Below are positions 1 to 7,290 of a stretch of DNA of 23,307 bases, in pieces. Where the stretch lies: NCBI GenBank assembly GCA_965371245.1, contig CBDUXT010000090.1, forward strand, positions 1 through 23,307. The letters run 5' to 3'. The notes under the pieces were generated by a model, which was not told where the DNA came from, did not search any database, and worked only from the letters and a program-made list of their open reading frames with translations. The first letter of the stretch is position 1. Each line of letters opens with the position of its first letter. The position numbers and the translations under genes were made by a program. This DNA is from CBDUXT01 sp965371245 (lineage in GTDB: Bacteria; Planctomycetota; Phycisphaerae; UBA1845).

Positions 1-239
1 CCGACGTCGTCGAGGTCGTTGTGCTTGCCGCCGGCGCGGATGCACTTCTGCGTGTCCGCCGCCCGCCGGTAGGCCCGCGAGCCGGTGCCGAGAAAGACGT
101 CCTTGAACTGGTTCATGCCGGCGTTGGTGAACATCAACGTGGGGTCGTCGTGCGGCACCACCGGCGACGACTCGACGATCTCGTGCCCCTTGGCGGCGAA
201 GAAGTCGAGAAACTGTTTTCTGATCTGCTCGGACGTCAT
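1..239 (-). CDS. alaS: Alanyl-tRNA synthetase, N-terminal fragment (runs off left edge)
   Basis: AlaRS attaches alanine to tRNA-Ala in the cytoplasm. The first 79 residues read on the minus strand from ATG at 239. They start MTSEQIRKQFLDFF and contain the class II core stretch PTLMFTNAGMNQFKDVFLG, followed by ADTQKCIRAGGKHNDLDDVG, all signature AlaRS N-terminal sequence. The motif order and spacing fit the family, in which the start lies about 10 residues before the FLDFF helix. The rest of the gene, with the catalytic, editing and C-Ala domains, lies outside the window. There is no codirectional neighbour upstream within 700 bases, so it probably has its own promoter in the gap 240-966. The family call is very secure. 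Whether the gene is intact cannot be judged here. Confidence 0.97.
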   Translation of the reverse strand, partial: MTSEQIRKQFLDFFAAKGHEIVESSPVVPHDDPTLMFTNAGMNQFKDVFLGTGSRAYRRAADTQKCIRAGGKHNDLDDV

Positions 240-541
240 ATCGGTTGCCTAACGCAAGGGCGACGGTGCCGTGCCCTGGATTCCCCCCATGCATTCCGCC
301 ACCGCCGCTCAAGACAACGGGCGAACGGGCCGAAACGCCTACTGTACCGCCTGTCGCGATCCGGTCCAGCGTGTTCGGCCACCGCCCGGATGCGTGGTCT
401 GTGGAACTTCCGGCCGATGGGTGCAACGAGTCAGAGTCGCATGCGCGAGCCTGCGGACGCCTTCGTCAGCATGCCACCGGGCTCGCGCCCGCCGGCAAGC
501 CGGTTCGACCGGTGCTCTGGAAAGTGCCTATGGGCGGCCTC

Positions 542-648
542 AACGTAGGGCAGGTGGTTCTCCCGGCCACGCCGGGGGGTTCACCTGCCTCGCCCCATGA
601 CAGGTCAACGTTCCGCTTACGCGGAACAACGACCTGCCCTACGTTTTT
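542..648. repeat. Composite inverted-repeat element ending in a T-run
   Basis: The outer arms AACGTAGGGCAGGT (542-555) and ACCTGCCCTACGTT (632-645) are a perfect 14-bp inverted repeat about 76 bases apart. Nested inside is a second perfect hairpin: GTTCCGC (610-616), loop TTAC, GCGGAAC (621-627). The right arm runs into five T residues (644-648). A related TAGGGCAGG...TTGCCCGCC unit occurs at about 2468-2489. It could be a miniature mobile or dispersed palindromic repeat, or a terminator-like RNA structure. No target-site duplication is visible. Confidence 0.6.
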
Positions 649-782
649 GAAGGTCGCCGACTCCGTCATGTACCCAGGTCTGGGGGTGCGTGACCGAATC
701 GGCGGGCAGTCTCCGGAGCACAGGGCGCGAGCCCCGTGGCCGGTCTGGTATCGTAAAGGTTCTATGTTTGTTCGCATCGTGT

Positions 783-802
783 CCGTGGGCTTGCGCCCAC
801 GG
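783..802. repeat. Perfect 8-bp hairpin, GTGGGC/GCCCAC type
   Basis: CCGTGGGC (783-790), loop TTGC, GCCCACGG (795-802) forms a perfect stem in non-coding DNA. It resembles the other short dispersed palindromes of this window but has no second copy here. Confidence 0.5.
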
Positions 803-890
803 CTCTGACCCGGTATGCCACCGTCAAGATGGCTTTGCACGCCCCGCCAAGACTGTCACACACCCGGTCTGGCGGCCCTCGCGCAGCAGG

Positions 891-919
891 TTGACAGATT
901 CGTGCATGGGGCATAGCGT
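891..919 (+). promoter_or_regulatory. Candidate sigma70-type promoter for the exported protein at 967
   Basis: A perfect TTGACA (891-896) is followed after 17 bases by TAGCGT (914-919), a weak -10. It sits about 47 bases upstream of the ATG at 967. The -35 match and spacing are good and the -10 is poor, so this is only a candidate. Confidence 0.33.
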
Positions 920-966
920 TCGTGGCCCAGCGATTCCACGACCACAATCGGAAAGGGGGAGCGATC

Positions 967-1617
967 ATGAAAAACGTAAGACCTTTGTGCGGACTTCTGA
1001 CCATCGGGCTCGCGTGTCTAACCACCGGGGCCCGCGACGGCAGGGCGGGTGCCCAAGCGACAAGGACCACGGACGCGAAGCCGGCGGTCCATACATCGGA
1101 ACAAAAGCCGGCCTCCGCGGCCGATAACCCCACCAGCCGCGACTCGCGCGGCGAGCCCAGCCTCGAAGACTGGTTCCGACCGGCCGCGTGGATTCACATC
1201 GACGGCAAGGCGGGCCGGTTCAAGGTCAAGGACGGGAAGTTCCTGGCATGGTGGACGATCGACGAGCCGGTCAGCGAGTTGCCGACATTTCGCGTCGAGG
1301 CCTACGAGCCCCTACTGGGAAAGCCCACCAACTTCGTGTCCATACTCGACCGGGTCGATGAGGGCGCCGATCCGAAAATCGCGTACGCCATCAAGGCCGA
1401 GGACAAGAGCTTCCAGACCGGCAAGACCTATTCGCTTGCGAATTTGGGAAAGACGTTCACCGTCCGCAACCGGCTGACCGGTGACGTGGTTTTGAACATC
1501 GCCCCGCTCCCGCCCGGCACGTACCAGTTGACCGCTGGCATCAAGAACCCCGACACCGGAAAAGAGGCACTGGCGATCACGCAGTTCATCGTCGCCGCAT
1601 CGCGCGCGGGTAAGTAA
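967..1617 (+). CDS. Small exported protein of unknown function
   Basis: 216 residues. I do not recognise the family. The start is ATG 967, with a purine-rich ribosome binding site (GGAAAGGGGGA, 951-961) at a suitable distance. An upstream GTG at 922 would add 15 residues ahead of the signal peptide and is not preferred. Residues 1 to about 30 look like a Sec signal peptide: MKNVRP, then a hydrophobic stretch LLTIGLACLTT, then AGAQA. A low-complexity linker follows, then a compact domain from about residue 60, with WFRPAAWIHIDGKAGRF, FLAWWTIDEPV and ending PLPPGTYQLTAGIKNPDTGKEALAITQF, which reads like beta-strand-rich sequence. The Cys in GLAC is not in a canonical lipobox. It probably acts in the periplasm or at the cell surface. 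It ends one base before the oppositely oriented kinase-like gene. Confidence 0.75.
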   Translation: MKNVRPLCGLLTIGLACLTTGARDGRAGAQATRTTDAKPAVHTSEQKPASAADNPTSRDSRGEPSLEDWFRPAAWIHIDGKAGRFKVKDGKFLAWWTIDEPVSELPTFRVEAYEPLLGKPTNFVSILDRVDEGADPKIAYAIKAEDKSFQTGKTYSLANLGKTFTVRNRLTGDVVLNIAPLPPGTYQLTAGIKNPDTGKEALAITQFIVAASRAGK

Positions 1618-1618
1618 G

Positions 1619-2422
1619 TCAACTCGCCTCGCTCGCCCGTTCCTCGGCCACCCGCCCGCGCTCGCCGCTCGCCCGCTTTGGGTCCACACGATCCAGGATG
1701 CGGCGGCGGCACCAGGTCAGGGGCCAGGTCATCCGACGGTGCCAACGGACATACCAAGGCTTGGCATAGGACCGGGCGAGTTCCTCCGGCGAGAGCTGAT
1801 CGGGCCTCGTCCGCCGCTGCAGCTTCACGAGATGATACCGATCGCCCGCCTGGAACCACCGGCGAAGCACCCGTGCGGGCCACAGCTCGCCACCAAAGCG
1901 CCTCGGCAACATCCAGGCGATCTGAAAGTCGAACAGATAGGGCTTTCCATCCTCGCCGAGTAGCACGTTTTCGCATTTCTCCAGATCGACGTAGGCCATG
2001 CCGCGGCGATGAATCTCCGCGACGATCGCGCGAAGCGCCGGGTGAAACCCATCGGGCACGTGTTCGCCCTTGACCAGCGGTCGCCCCTCGACAAACTCGC
2101 GCACGAAGCCGGTCGGTCCCCATCGTTCGATCAATCGCGGCACACCGTCCACGTCGCGCAGTCGCTCCATCGCGTGGCACTCTCGGGCAGCGAGAAGACG
2201 GCCGACTAGGCCCAACGGCAGCAGGAAAAACCACGCCTGCCGGTTCACCTTCAAGAGCACGCACTCGCCTTCGCATTCGTACTGCGCGGTAACCGCGAAG
2301 AAATCGTTCTTGAACGTGCGCGCGCGGGTGTATCGCTTTCCGCCGGCTGTCAGCGAATCGGGCAGCGGCCGACCGCCGAGCGCGGTCAAGCTGCGGGGAG
2401 TCGTCTTGGTGCAAGAAGTCAT
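1619..2422 (-). CDS. Atypical kinase-fold protein (LPS/RIO-like small-molecule kinase)
   Basis: 267 residues, probably an ATP-dependent phosphotransferase with a reduced protein-kinase fold. K58 in VLLKVNR fits the ATP-anchoring lysine. E86 or E81 in ARECHAMERL may be the helix-C glutamate. The catalytic loop is HRRGMAYVDLEKCENVLL, with D146 as candidate catalytic base. The metal-binding motif is DFQ (165-167) in place of DFG. The metal-binding Asn (N152) lies six residues after the Asp rather than the usual five. This resembles the lipopolysaccharide/Kdo kinase and RIO-type families more than Ser/Thr kinases. The C-terminal third is Trp/Arg-rich and basic (WYVRWHRRMTWPLTWCRRR), suggesting membrane or nucleic-acid contact. 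Start ATG 2422 has only a weak ribosome binding site. The O-antigen ligase lies divergently next door, so an envelope-glycan substrate is a reasonable inference. Confidence 0.7.
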   Translation of the reverse strand: MTSCTKTTPRSLTALGGRPLPDSLTAGGKRYTRARTFKNDFFAVTAQYECEGECVLLKVNRQAWFFLLPLGLVGRLLAARECHAMERLRDVDGVPRLIERWGPTGFVREFVEGRPLVKGEHVPDGFHPALRAIVAEIHRRGMAYVDLEKCENVLLGEDGKPYLFDFQIAWMLPRRFGGELWPARVLRRWFQAGDRYHLVKLQRRTRPDQLSPEELARSYAKPWYVRWHRRMTWPLTWCRRRILDRVDPKRASGERGRVAEERASEAS

Positions 2423-2751
2423 GGCACGTGCCTAAAGCCTGCTATGACAAGCTTCACGCATGGCAAGGTAGGGCAGGCTCTTGCCCGCCGGCCTGACTAT
2501 CTCGCCATGACAAAGATCATGACCCGGCAAGACAGCCGTGCGTGAACCAACTTCATTAGGCACGCCTTCCAGACGCGATGACTCAAATCATCGCCAGCGA
2601 TGTACGGAAGCGCAACCGTCGATGATTGTAGTATGCACCGAAAGGCTGTCCAATACGACGCGGCCTGAGCGCCGGAGGAACCCACCTTTCGACCGCTCGT
2701 GCCTATAAAGCCAGGAACCCAATCAACTGGAACCACGCGACCGTCGTAGGA
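2423..2751. other. Divergent intergenic region between the kinase-like and O-antigen ligase genes
   Basis: About 330 bases without a gene. They hold a short palindrome GGCACGTGCC (2423-2432) directly against the kinase start codon. A repeat of the TAGGGCAGG/TTGCCCGCC type lies at about 2468-2489. A GGAGGAA at 2674-2680 resembles a ribosome binding site but has no start codon at a useful distance. The antisense frame entering from 3849 is a shadow of the ligase gene. Confidence 0.5.
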
Positions 2752-5094
2752 ATGTTTGTGCAACGCCTCATCGAAAGCATCTCTCTGTTCATCCTGATCG
2801 GCGTGACCGTCCTTCGTCCGTTGGTGGCCGAGTCCTACGACTCCGCCGGCAGCCCGCTGACCGCGGCGCTGGATGGGATGCGCGATCCGTCCCCCGTCGT
2901 CACGCTCATCTTTGATCTGCTGATCTTGGTCGGGACGCTGGGCTGGCTCATCGGCCGCGCGGCGGGACGCGTTCGACCGTTTCGCCCCACCGGTCTGGAG
3001 CTCGGTGCGATTCTCGTTCTCGTGGCCGCCGTGGTCTCGTGCCTCGTCGCCGGGAACCAGCGGCTGGCGATCAACGCCTCGATCGACTGGCTGTGCTATC
3101 CGATTCTTGCGATCGCACTGACGCAGCTTCTGCATCGCGCCGACCACCGCCGGATTTTTCTCGCCGCGATCCTGGCATCGGCATTCGTCCAGGCCGCGCA
3201 GTGCTATGACCAATACTTCTTCACCTTCGACCAAACCATCGCCCATTACGAAACCATCAAGGCCGACTACTGGGCGAGCCAGGGCGTCGATCTCGAGTCG
3301 AGCAAGGTTGAAGCGTTCGAGCGGCGGATGCTGGCGCGCGAGGCCACCGGCTCGCTTCCGCACAGCAACGTCACCGGTAGTTACCTCGTGCTGTGCGGGA
3401 TCGTTGCACTCGCCGTCCTGGTGGCGAATTGGGGCAGGCGTGGGCTGCCTCGCGACCGTTCCGTACTGGTCGTCTCCGGGGCGCTGGCAGCGACGATACT
3501 CGGCGCCACGTTTCTCACCGGAAGCCTGGGGGCGTTTCTCTCGGGTTTGGCGGCGATGGCGCTGTGGCTTGGGCTCTGGGTGTTTCGGTCGTGGGTGGGT
3601 AATCACCGGTCCAAGGCCCTCATCCTCGGATGGACCGCCGTCGTCGCGGGGATACTGGCGACCACCGGCCACGGCATCTACCACGGAAAGCTGCCGACCT
3701 GGTCGCTGACGTTTCGATGGTGGTACTGGGATGCGTCGGCCGACCTCATTGCCGACCACGCCCTGACCGGCGTCGGTCGTGAAAACTTCGGCCGCCACTA
3801 TCTTCAATACAAGGCGATCACCAGCCCGGAGGAGGTGGCCAACCCACACAACCTGTTCGTTCAGGCTGCCGCCGATTGGGGCGTTGCCGGGCTTGTGGGC
3901 GTCCTGCTGATGCTGGTTGGTGTCTCGATCAAGCTTGCCACGAGAGCCGGCGCATCCGAGGAGTCGAGTTTGACTGACGCGTCCGAAAGGGGGCCGCCTT
4001 TGGCGCGCGCGTTGTCTCGGCGCACCGGGGAGGAGACCAGAACCGTGAACAACCTCGCCGGCCCGCTCGCCTGGGCCGTGGGGCTGTTGCTGGTGGTCAC
4101 GTGGGGGCGACGACCGCTGCTGGGCACCGATGACGCGGATTTCCTCTACGTCACGACCGCCCTCACCGGGACCCTCTGGCTCGTCGGCTTCTCGACGTCC
4201 CTCTGGGTTCTACCGGCGACGAGCGGACGCAACGGGCGAGCCGGGGCCATCCTGCGCGCGGGGTCGTGCGTCGCCCTGTTCTCCTTTGTCGTCCACGACA
4301 TGATCAATTTCGCGGCGTTCGTCCCCGGAACGGCCACCACCCTCTTCGCGATGCTGGCTTTATGCGTGGCATCTGGTTCGCAGCGCATCGCATCATCGAC
4401 CGAAAGCACCGGCCACACCTCGATGGCTTACCGATGGCTACCGGTCGGCGCAGCCTTGGCAATCCTTGCGATCGTCCTGCATTTCGGCGCTGTTCCGGTG
4501 TCAGAGGCGAGGCACTCTCTCACCCGCGCCGAACAGTCGGGTCGCCGCATCCTGCCCACGCGCATCGACACACAGCTCGCCGATCGCTTCTATCGTGAGG
4601 CGGTCGATGCCGATCCGCTTGATCCGACAGCGCCCGTCCACCGCGCGGCATGGCTACTCACCGCGGCGAACGTTCCCGCGCTGCGCGTCGAGGCCTTGCA
4701 TTTGGCGTCACGGTCGCTGGACGAAGCGATCCGGCGTGATCCCGTTTCGGTCGAGCTGCAACGCATGAGAATGCAGCTTCTGATGCGGGACGTAGCGCTG
4801 ACCGGCGATCCCACCGCGCGACTCGCGGCCATCGAGGCGGCTCGCCGGGCACTGGCACTCTACCCGCGCGACCCGCACGGATTGAAAGCCTTGGCCGATC
4901 GGCTCGGCGAAGCCGGTGAAGCCGGCGACGATCAAGACCTGTTGCGCGAGGCGATCAACACCTACGAGCGCGCTCTGGCGATGGACGACGCCCGGATCGA
5001 GTGGGAGGAACTGCGCCGGTTTCGACCGAAACAGCGCAAGGCCATTCTTTCAAAGATCGAAGCCGCGCGGCGGATGTTGCCGCCCGCACCTTGA
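2752..5094 (+). CDS. O-antigen ligase/polymerase (Wzy_C/WaaL-type) with C-terminal TPR-like domain
   Basis: 780 residues. Family members are polytopic inner-membrane enzymes that transfer or polymerise undecaprenyl-linked glycans on the periplasmic side. Hydrophobic segments alternate from residue 6 (LFILIGVTVLRPLV) to about 585. The first conserved signature is LPHSNVTGSYL (H204, N206). The large loop carries the typical GVGRENFGRHYLQY then NPHNLFVQAAADWGVAGL (about 363-380), equivalent to the family H-N-x-x-L and G-N-F motifs. A last membrane helix (about 565-583) leads into a soluble, helical, TPR-like tail (about 590-780) with repeats such as FYREAVDADPLDPTAPVHRAAWLL and RRALALYPRDPHGLKALADRL. 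The start is the first in-frame start codon, and its ribosome binding site is unclear (GTAGGA abuts it). No glycan gene cluster surrounds it, so the substrate is unknown. Confidence 0.88.
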   Translation: MFVQRLIESISLFILIGVTVLRPLVAESYDSAGSPLTAALDGMRDPSPVVTLIFDLLILVGTLGWLIGRAAGRVRPFRPTGLELGAILVLVAAVVSCLVAGNQRLAINASIDWLCYPILAIALTQLLHRADHRRIFLAAILASAFVQAAQCYDQYFFTFDQTIAHYETIKADYWASQGVDLESSKVEAFERRMLAREATGSLPHSNVTGSYLVLCGIVALAVLVANWGRRGLPRDRSVLVVSGALAATILGATFLTGSLGAFLSGLAAMALWLGLWVFRSWVGNHRSKALILGWTAVVAGILATTGHGIYHGKLPTWSLTFRWWYWDASADLIADHALTGVGRENFGRHYLQYKAITSPEEVANPHNLFVQAAADWGVAGLVGVLLMLVGVSIKLATRAGASEESSLTDASERGPPLARALSRRTGEETRTVNNLAGPLAWAVGLLLVVTWGRRPLLGTDDADFLYVTTALTGTLWLVGFSTSLWVLPATSGRNGRAGAILRAGSCVALFSFVVHDMINFAAFVPGTATTLFAMLALCVASGSQRIASSTESTGHTSMAYRWLPVGAALAILAIVLHFGAVPVSEARHSLTRAEQSGRRILPTRIDTQLADRFYREAVDADPLDPTAPVHRAAWLLTAANVPALRVEALHLASRSLDEAIRRDPVSVELQRMRMQLLMRDVALTGDPTARLAAIEAARRALALYPRDPHGLKALADRLGEAGEAGDDQDLLREAINTYERALAMDDARIEWEELRRFRPKQRKAILSKIEAARRMLPPAP

Positions 5095-5308
5095 TGCAGT
5101 TTCAGCGACAGTACCGGCCGACCAGCATCTCAGGCCTGGCTGGGTGGCATGGCCAAGCGCAACGCGGCCATGTGCTGGGTGGCCCGACGAATGCCTGCGC
5201 TGCGCTTGGGCATGCCACCCGATGCGCAGCATCTCACGCTTGGTCTCGCGCGAATCCTCGATACCCAAGGTGCCGCCGTCGCGGAGCCCGGAGCGAAGCG
5301 GGTGACCG
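5095..5308. repeat. Palindromic repeats between two convergent genes
   Basis: This 214-base gap separates the convergent ligase and desaturase genes. It contains GGGTGGCATG (5142-5151), perfectly inverted as CATGCCACCC (5211-5220). Inside is CATGGCC (5148-5154) with GGCCATG (5166-5172). The element is a diverged relative of the hairpin at 11240-11263. It may help end transcription from both sides, but there is no T-run. Confidence 0.5.
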
Positions 5309-6316
5309 TCATTCGATCTGGTGGGCCTCGCGGACGGCTGCCGGGACCGCATTGAGATCCCAGATGATCCCGAGCCGCGACATGATCCACAGTCCGTAGA
5401 ACGTCAGATCGACTTCCCACCAATAGAAGCCCTGCCGCACGGCACCCGGGTAATAGTGGTGATTGTTGTGCCAACCCTCGCCGAACGTCAGTAGCGCGAG
5501 CAGGAGGCTGTTGCGGCTCTCGTCCGTGCTCTTGTAGCGTTTTCTGCCGAACATGTGCGTGAGCGAGTTGATCGTGAACGTCGCGTGCGAGGAGCACATC
5601 GTCGATACAAAGAACCCCCAGATCAGCATCTGGGCGCCCGTCGTGCTCCAGCCACGCGCCTGCAGAAACTTGCCGAAAAAGAACAACCCAACGGCCTCGA
5701 TCACGGGGATAAGGTTGTCGAATCGATCGAGGAACCGAAGCTCCGGAAACTTCATCAGGTCGGGGACGGCCTTGGCATCGAATCCGAACGCCTTCTTCGA
5801 CGTGATCCAGCCGACGTGGCTCCAATAGAAACCATGCCGGACCGGCGAGTGAACATCATCCTCTTCGTCGGAATGACGGTGGTGGTGGCGATGCCGCGCC
5901 GCCCACCAGATGGGCCCGCGCTGCACGCACGAATTGCCAGAAGCAGCGAAGATGAACTGGGCCACCCGCGACGTCTTGAACGCCCGGTGCGAAAAGTATC
6001 GATGGTAGAAGGCCGTGATCACGAACATGTGGAACACGTACAGGCCCGCCGCAACGGCAACCGCCACCGGGCTCCACCCGACCCAGATCACGCCCAAGCA
6101 CATCACGTGCATCCCGGCGTACGGAATCAGTCGGAGCCAATCCACCGCGTACTTGTTCCCGGTTTCGTTAACGGAGTATTCCTTGACCGAGTTGTCGAAC
6201 CAGCAGGCCATGCTGCGAAACAACGAGCCAAGCCGTGCGGGCTTTACCGCGACATCCGGGCCGGGTTTGTCACGCTCAGTTGAGTCAATCATCGGTTCGG
6301 TTTGTAGTTCTGGCAC
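5309..6316 (-). CDS. Membrane fatty acid desaturase (acyl-CoA/delta-9 type)
   Basis: 335 residues. This non-haem di-iron membrane enzyme introduces a cis double bond into fatty acyl chains. All histidine boxes are present: HRYFSH (105-110), HRHHH (142-146), HNNHH (283-287 in GEGWHNNHHYYPG), plus NSLTH (250-254), which supplies the extra ligand in the stearoyl-CoA desaturase group. Hydrophobic pairs lie around residues 64-100 and 203-245. The length is normal for bacterial acyl-CoA desaturases. The GTG start at 6316 is chosen because GGAGG (6325-6329) sits 8 bases upstream. The ATG at 6292, eight codons in, has no ribosome binding site. A role in membrane fluidity control is inferred from the family. 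No electron-transfer partner is encoded beside it. Confidence 0.95.
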   Translation of the reverse strand: MPELQTEPMIDSTERDKPGPDVAVKPARLGSLFRSMACWFDNSVKEYSVNETGNKYAVDWLRLIPYAGMHVMCLGVIWVGWSPVAVAVAAGLYVFHMFVITAFYHRYFSHRAFKTSRVAQFIFAASGNSCVQRGPIWWAARHRHHHRHSDEEDDVHSPVRHGFYWSHVGWITSKKAFGFDAKAVPDLMKFPELRFLDRFDNLIPVIEAVGLFFFGKFLQARGWSTTGAQMLIWGFFVSTMCSSHATFTINSLTHMFGRKRYKSTDESRNSLLLALLTFGEGWHNNHHYYPGAVRQGFYWWEVDLTFYGLWIMSRLGIIWDLNAVPAAVREAHQIE

Positions 6317-6324
6317 CGTCCTGG

Positions 6325-6329
6325 CCTCC
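6325..6329 (-). promoter_or_regulatory. Ribosome binding site deciding the GTG start of the desaturase
   Basis: The minus strand reads GGAGG here, 8 bases before GTG 6316-6314. No comparable site precedes the internal ATG at 6292. Confidence 0.7.
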
Positions 6330-7028
6330 AGGGTCTTGGTCTTGGATTTCCTTGATCCGTCAGGATCCCGGGTGACGCCTTCGGGTAACCGTCGGCATCG
6401 TCATCATACGAGGCTCGGCGTTCCCACCGACCGGAAGGTCTGTTCGTTCCCTGGGTCGGCCGGCATATGCCGTTCGCCGCGCGACCCGTGACCGCGTAGG
6501 GTCGCCACGCAAAGCTCGGCACATCGATCGATCTTGACCCGTTGCCGGCGGAAGGATAGCGAGATCAACACGCAGCGTCGAGGCCACTGTCCGACGGCTA
6601 TCTTCCGCCCCGCCACAACTCGACCGACCGGCTCTTGCTTGGTCGGCTAGACCGCATTCGATATCGTCGGCCGTTCATTCGCGCCGTATCGATAGAAAGC
6701 ACAAAGTTCGCCGAAAGCGACGCGCAGCGCCGGGAGTCTACCAAAGCCAGCCAACAAGTCGAGGCACCGGGCTCCCTGCTTGGCAGACCAGAGCCGAACC
6801 ACAACCGACGCCGCTTGGCGGACGTACCTGCCCCACAAAGAGCCGTATACGCTTCGTGCCAAGACCGCGCGCATCGTGCGTGGCCATGACGATTATCGGA
6901 CACAATGGGTGCTTTGCCCCGGTTTAGCCCCGCTTGGCGTCTTCGACCGACGCCGGCAAGCAGTCACAGGTGGGCGGCGTCCGCGCGCCCGTCAGGGAGC
7001 GGAAGGGCAAGCGCAATCTTCGTCCCGA

Positions 7029-7058
7029 GCCGCGGGCTTTAGCCCGCGCGGACGCCCG
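7029..7058. repeat. Dispersed palindrome, family A copy 1 (core CGCGGGCTTTAGCCCGCG)
   Basis: 30 bases, identical to 7090-7119. The core CGCGGGCT/AGCCCGCG is a perfect 8-bp stem with a TT loop, followed by CGGACGCCCG. Flanking sequence upstream (GCGCAAT...GTCCCGAGCC) is also shared with the copy at 9286-9316, so the repeat unit there is longer than the hairpin. Confidence 0.8.
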
Positions 7059-7089
7059 GTCGCAATCGTCAGTGGGGTCGCCGCCGGTG

Positions 7090-7119
7090 GCCGCGGGCTT
7101 TAGCCCGCGCGGACGCCCG
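7090..7119. repeat. Dispersed palindrome, family A copy 2
   Basis: Exact 30-base repeat of 7029-7058, starting 61 bases further on. The two copies and the stretch between them do not form an array. Confidence 0.8.
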
Positions 7120-7262
7120 ACCCGCTTGGGCGCCCGCTGCCTTCGCAGCAAGCGTGGGCTGACACCTGCGTGTGGGGTGCTCCATGCCTTTAGCCAAACG
7201 GGGGCGCGAATCAGGTGACCATTCGAGTCCCCCACCTCTGAAGAGGCGGGCCACCCATCCTT

Positions 7263-7287
7263 CCGAGCCGCGACCGTCAGGGAGCGG
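7263..7287. repeat. Dispersed repeat, family B copy 1, next to a stop codon
   Basis: 25 bases beginning CCGAGCCGCGACCGT, matching 9331-9355 with one mismatch. It ends three bases from the stop codon of the Asp-box gene (7293-7291), so it forms the start of that transcript's 3' end. Only one arm of the long hairpin seen at 9331-9399 is present here. Confidence 0.7.
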
Positions 7288-7290
7288 TCT

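Larger units (their letters stand above)
240..966. other. Long intergenic gap with hairpins and no convincing gene
   Basis: This gap lies between the divergent alaS (-) and the small exported protein (+). Open frames on both strands are overlapping, rich in Arg/Pro/Ala and have no recognisable domain, as expected by chance in GC-rich DNA. What can be supported is an inverted-repeat element (542-648), a perfect 8-bp hairpin (783-802) and a candidate promoter (891-919), listed separately. Confidence 0.6.
6317..7290. other. 970-base gap, left part featureless, right part repeat-rich
   Basis: Upstream of the desaturase and downstream of the Asp-box gene. From 6330 to about 6950 I see no convincing gene, only compositional open frames and a weak stem CCGACC/GGTCGG near 6623-6650. 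From about 7010 to 7290 it holds three repeat units (7029-7058, 7090-7119, 7263-7287). The frame at 6934-7218 on the plus strand is just translated repeats (GFSPRGRP twice) and is not a gene. Confidence 0.55.

Noticed and set aside
2497..3849. 450-codon antisense open frame under the O-antigen ligase
   Set aside because: It is a shadow of a well-supported membrane protein. Composition is Arg/Gln/Gly-rich, with no domain and no ribosome binding site.
7029..7119. Two identical 30-base repeats 61 bases apart, resembling CRISPR units
   Set aside because: Only two units, a third copy lies 2 kb away, the repeat is a dispersed palindrome, and there is no array or cas gene.
6934..7218. 94-codon plus-strand frame
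   Set aside because: Its coding text is mostly translated palindromic repeats (GFSPRGRP twice). It has no RBS and no domain.
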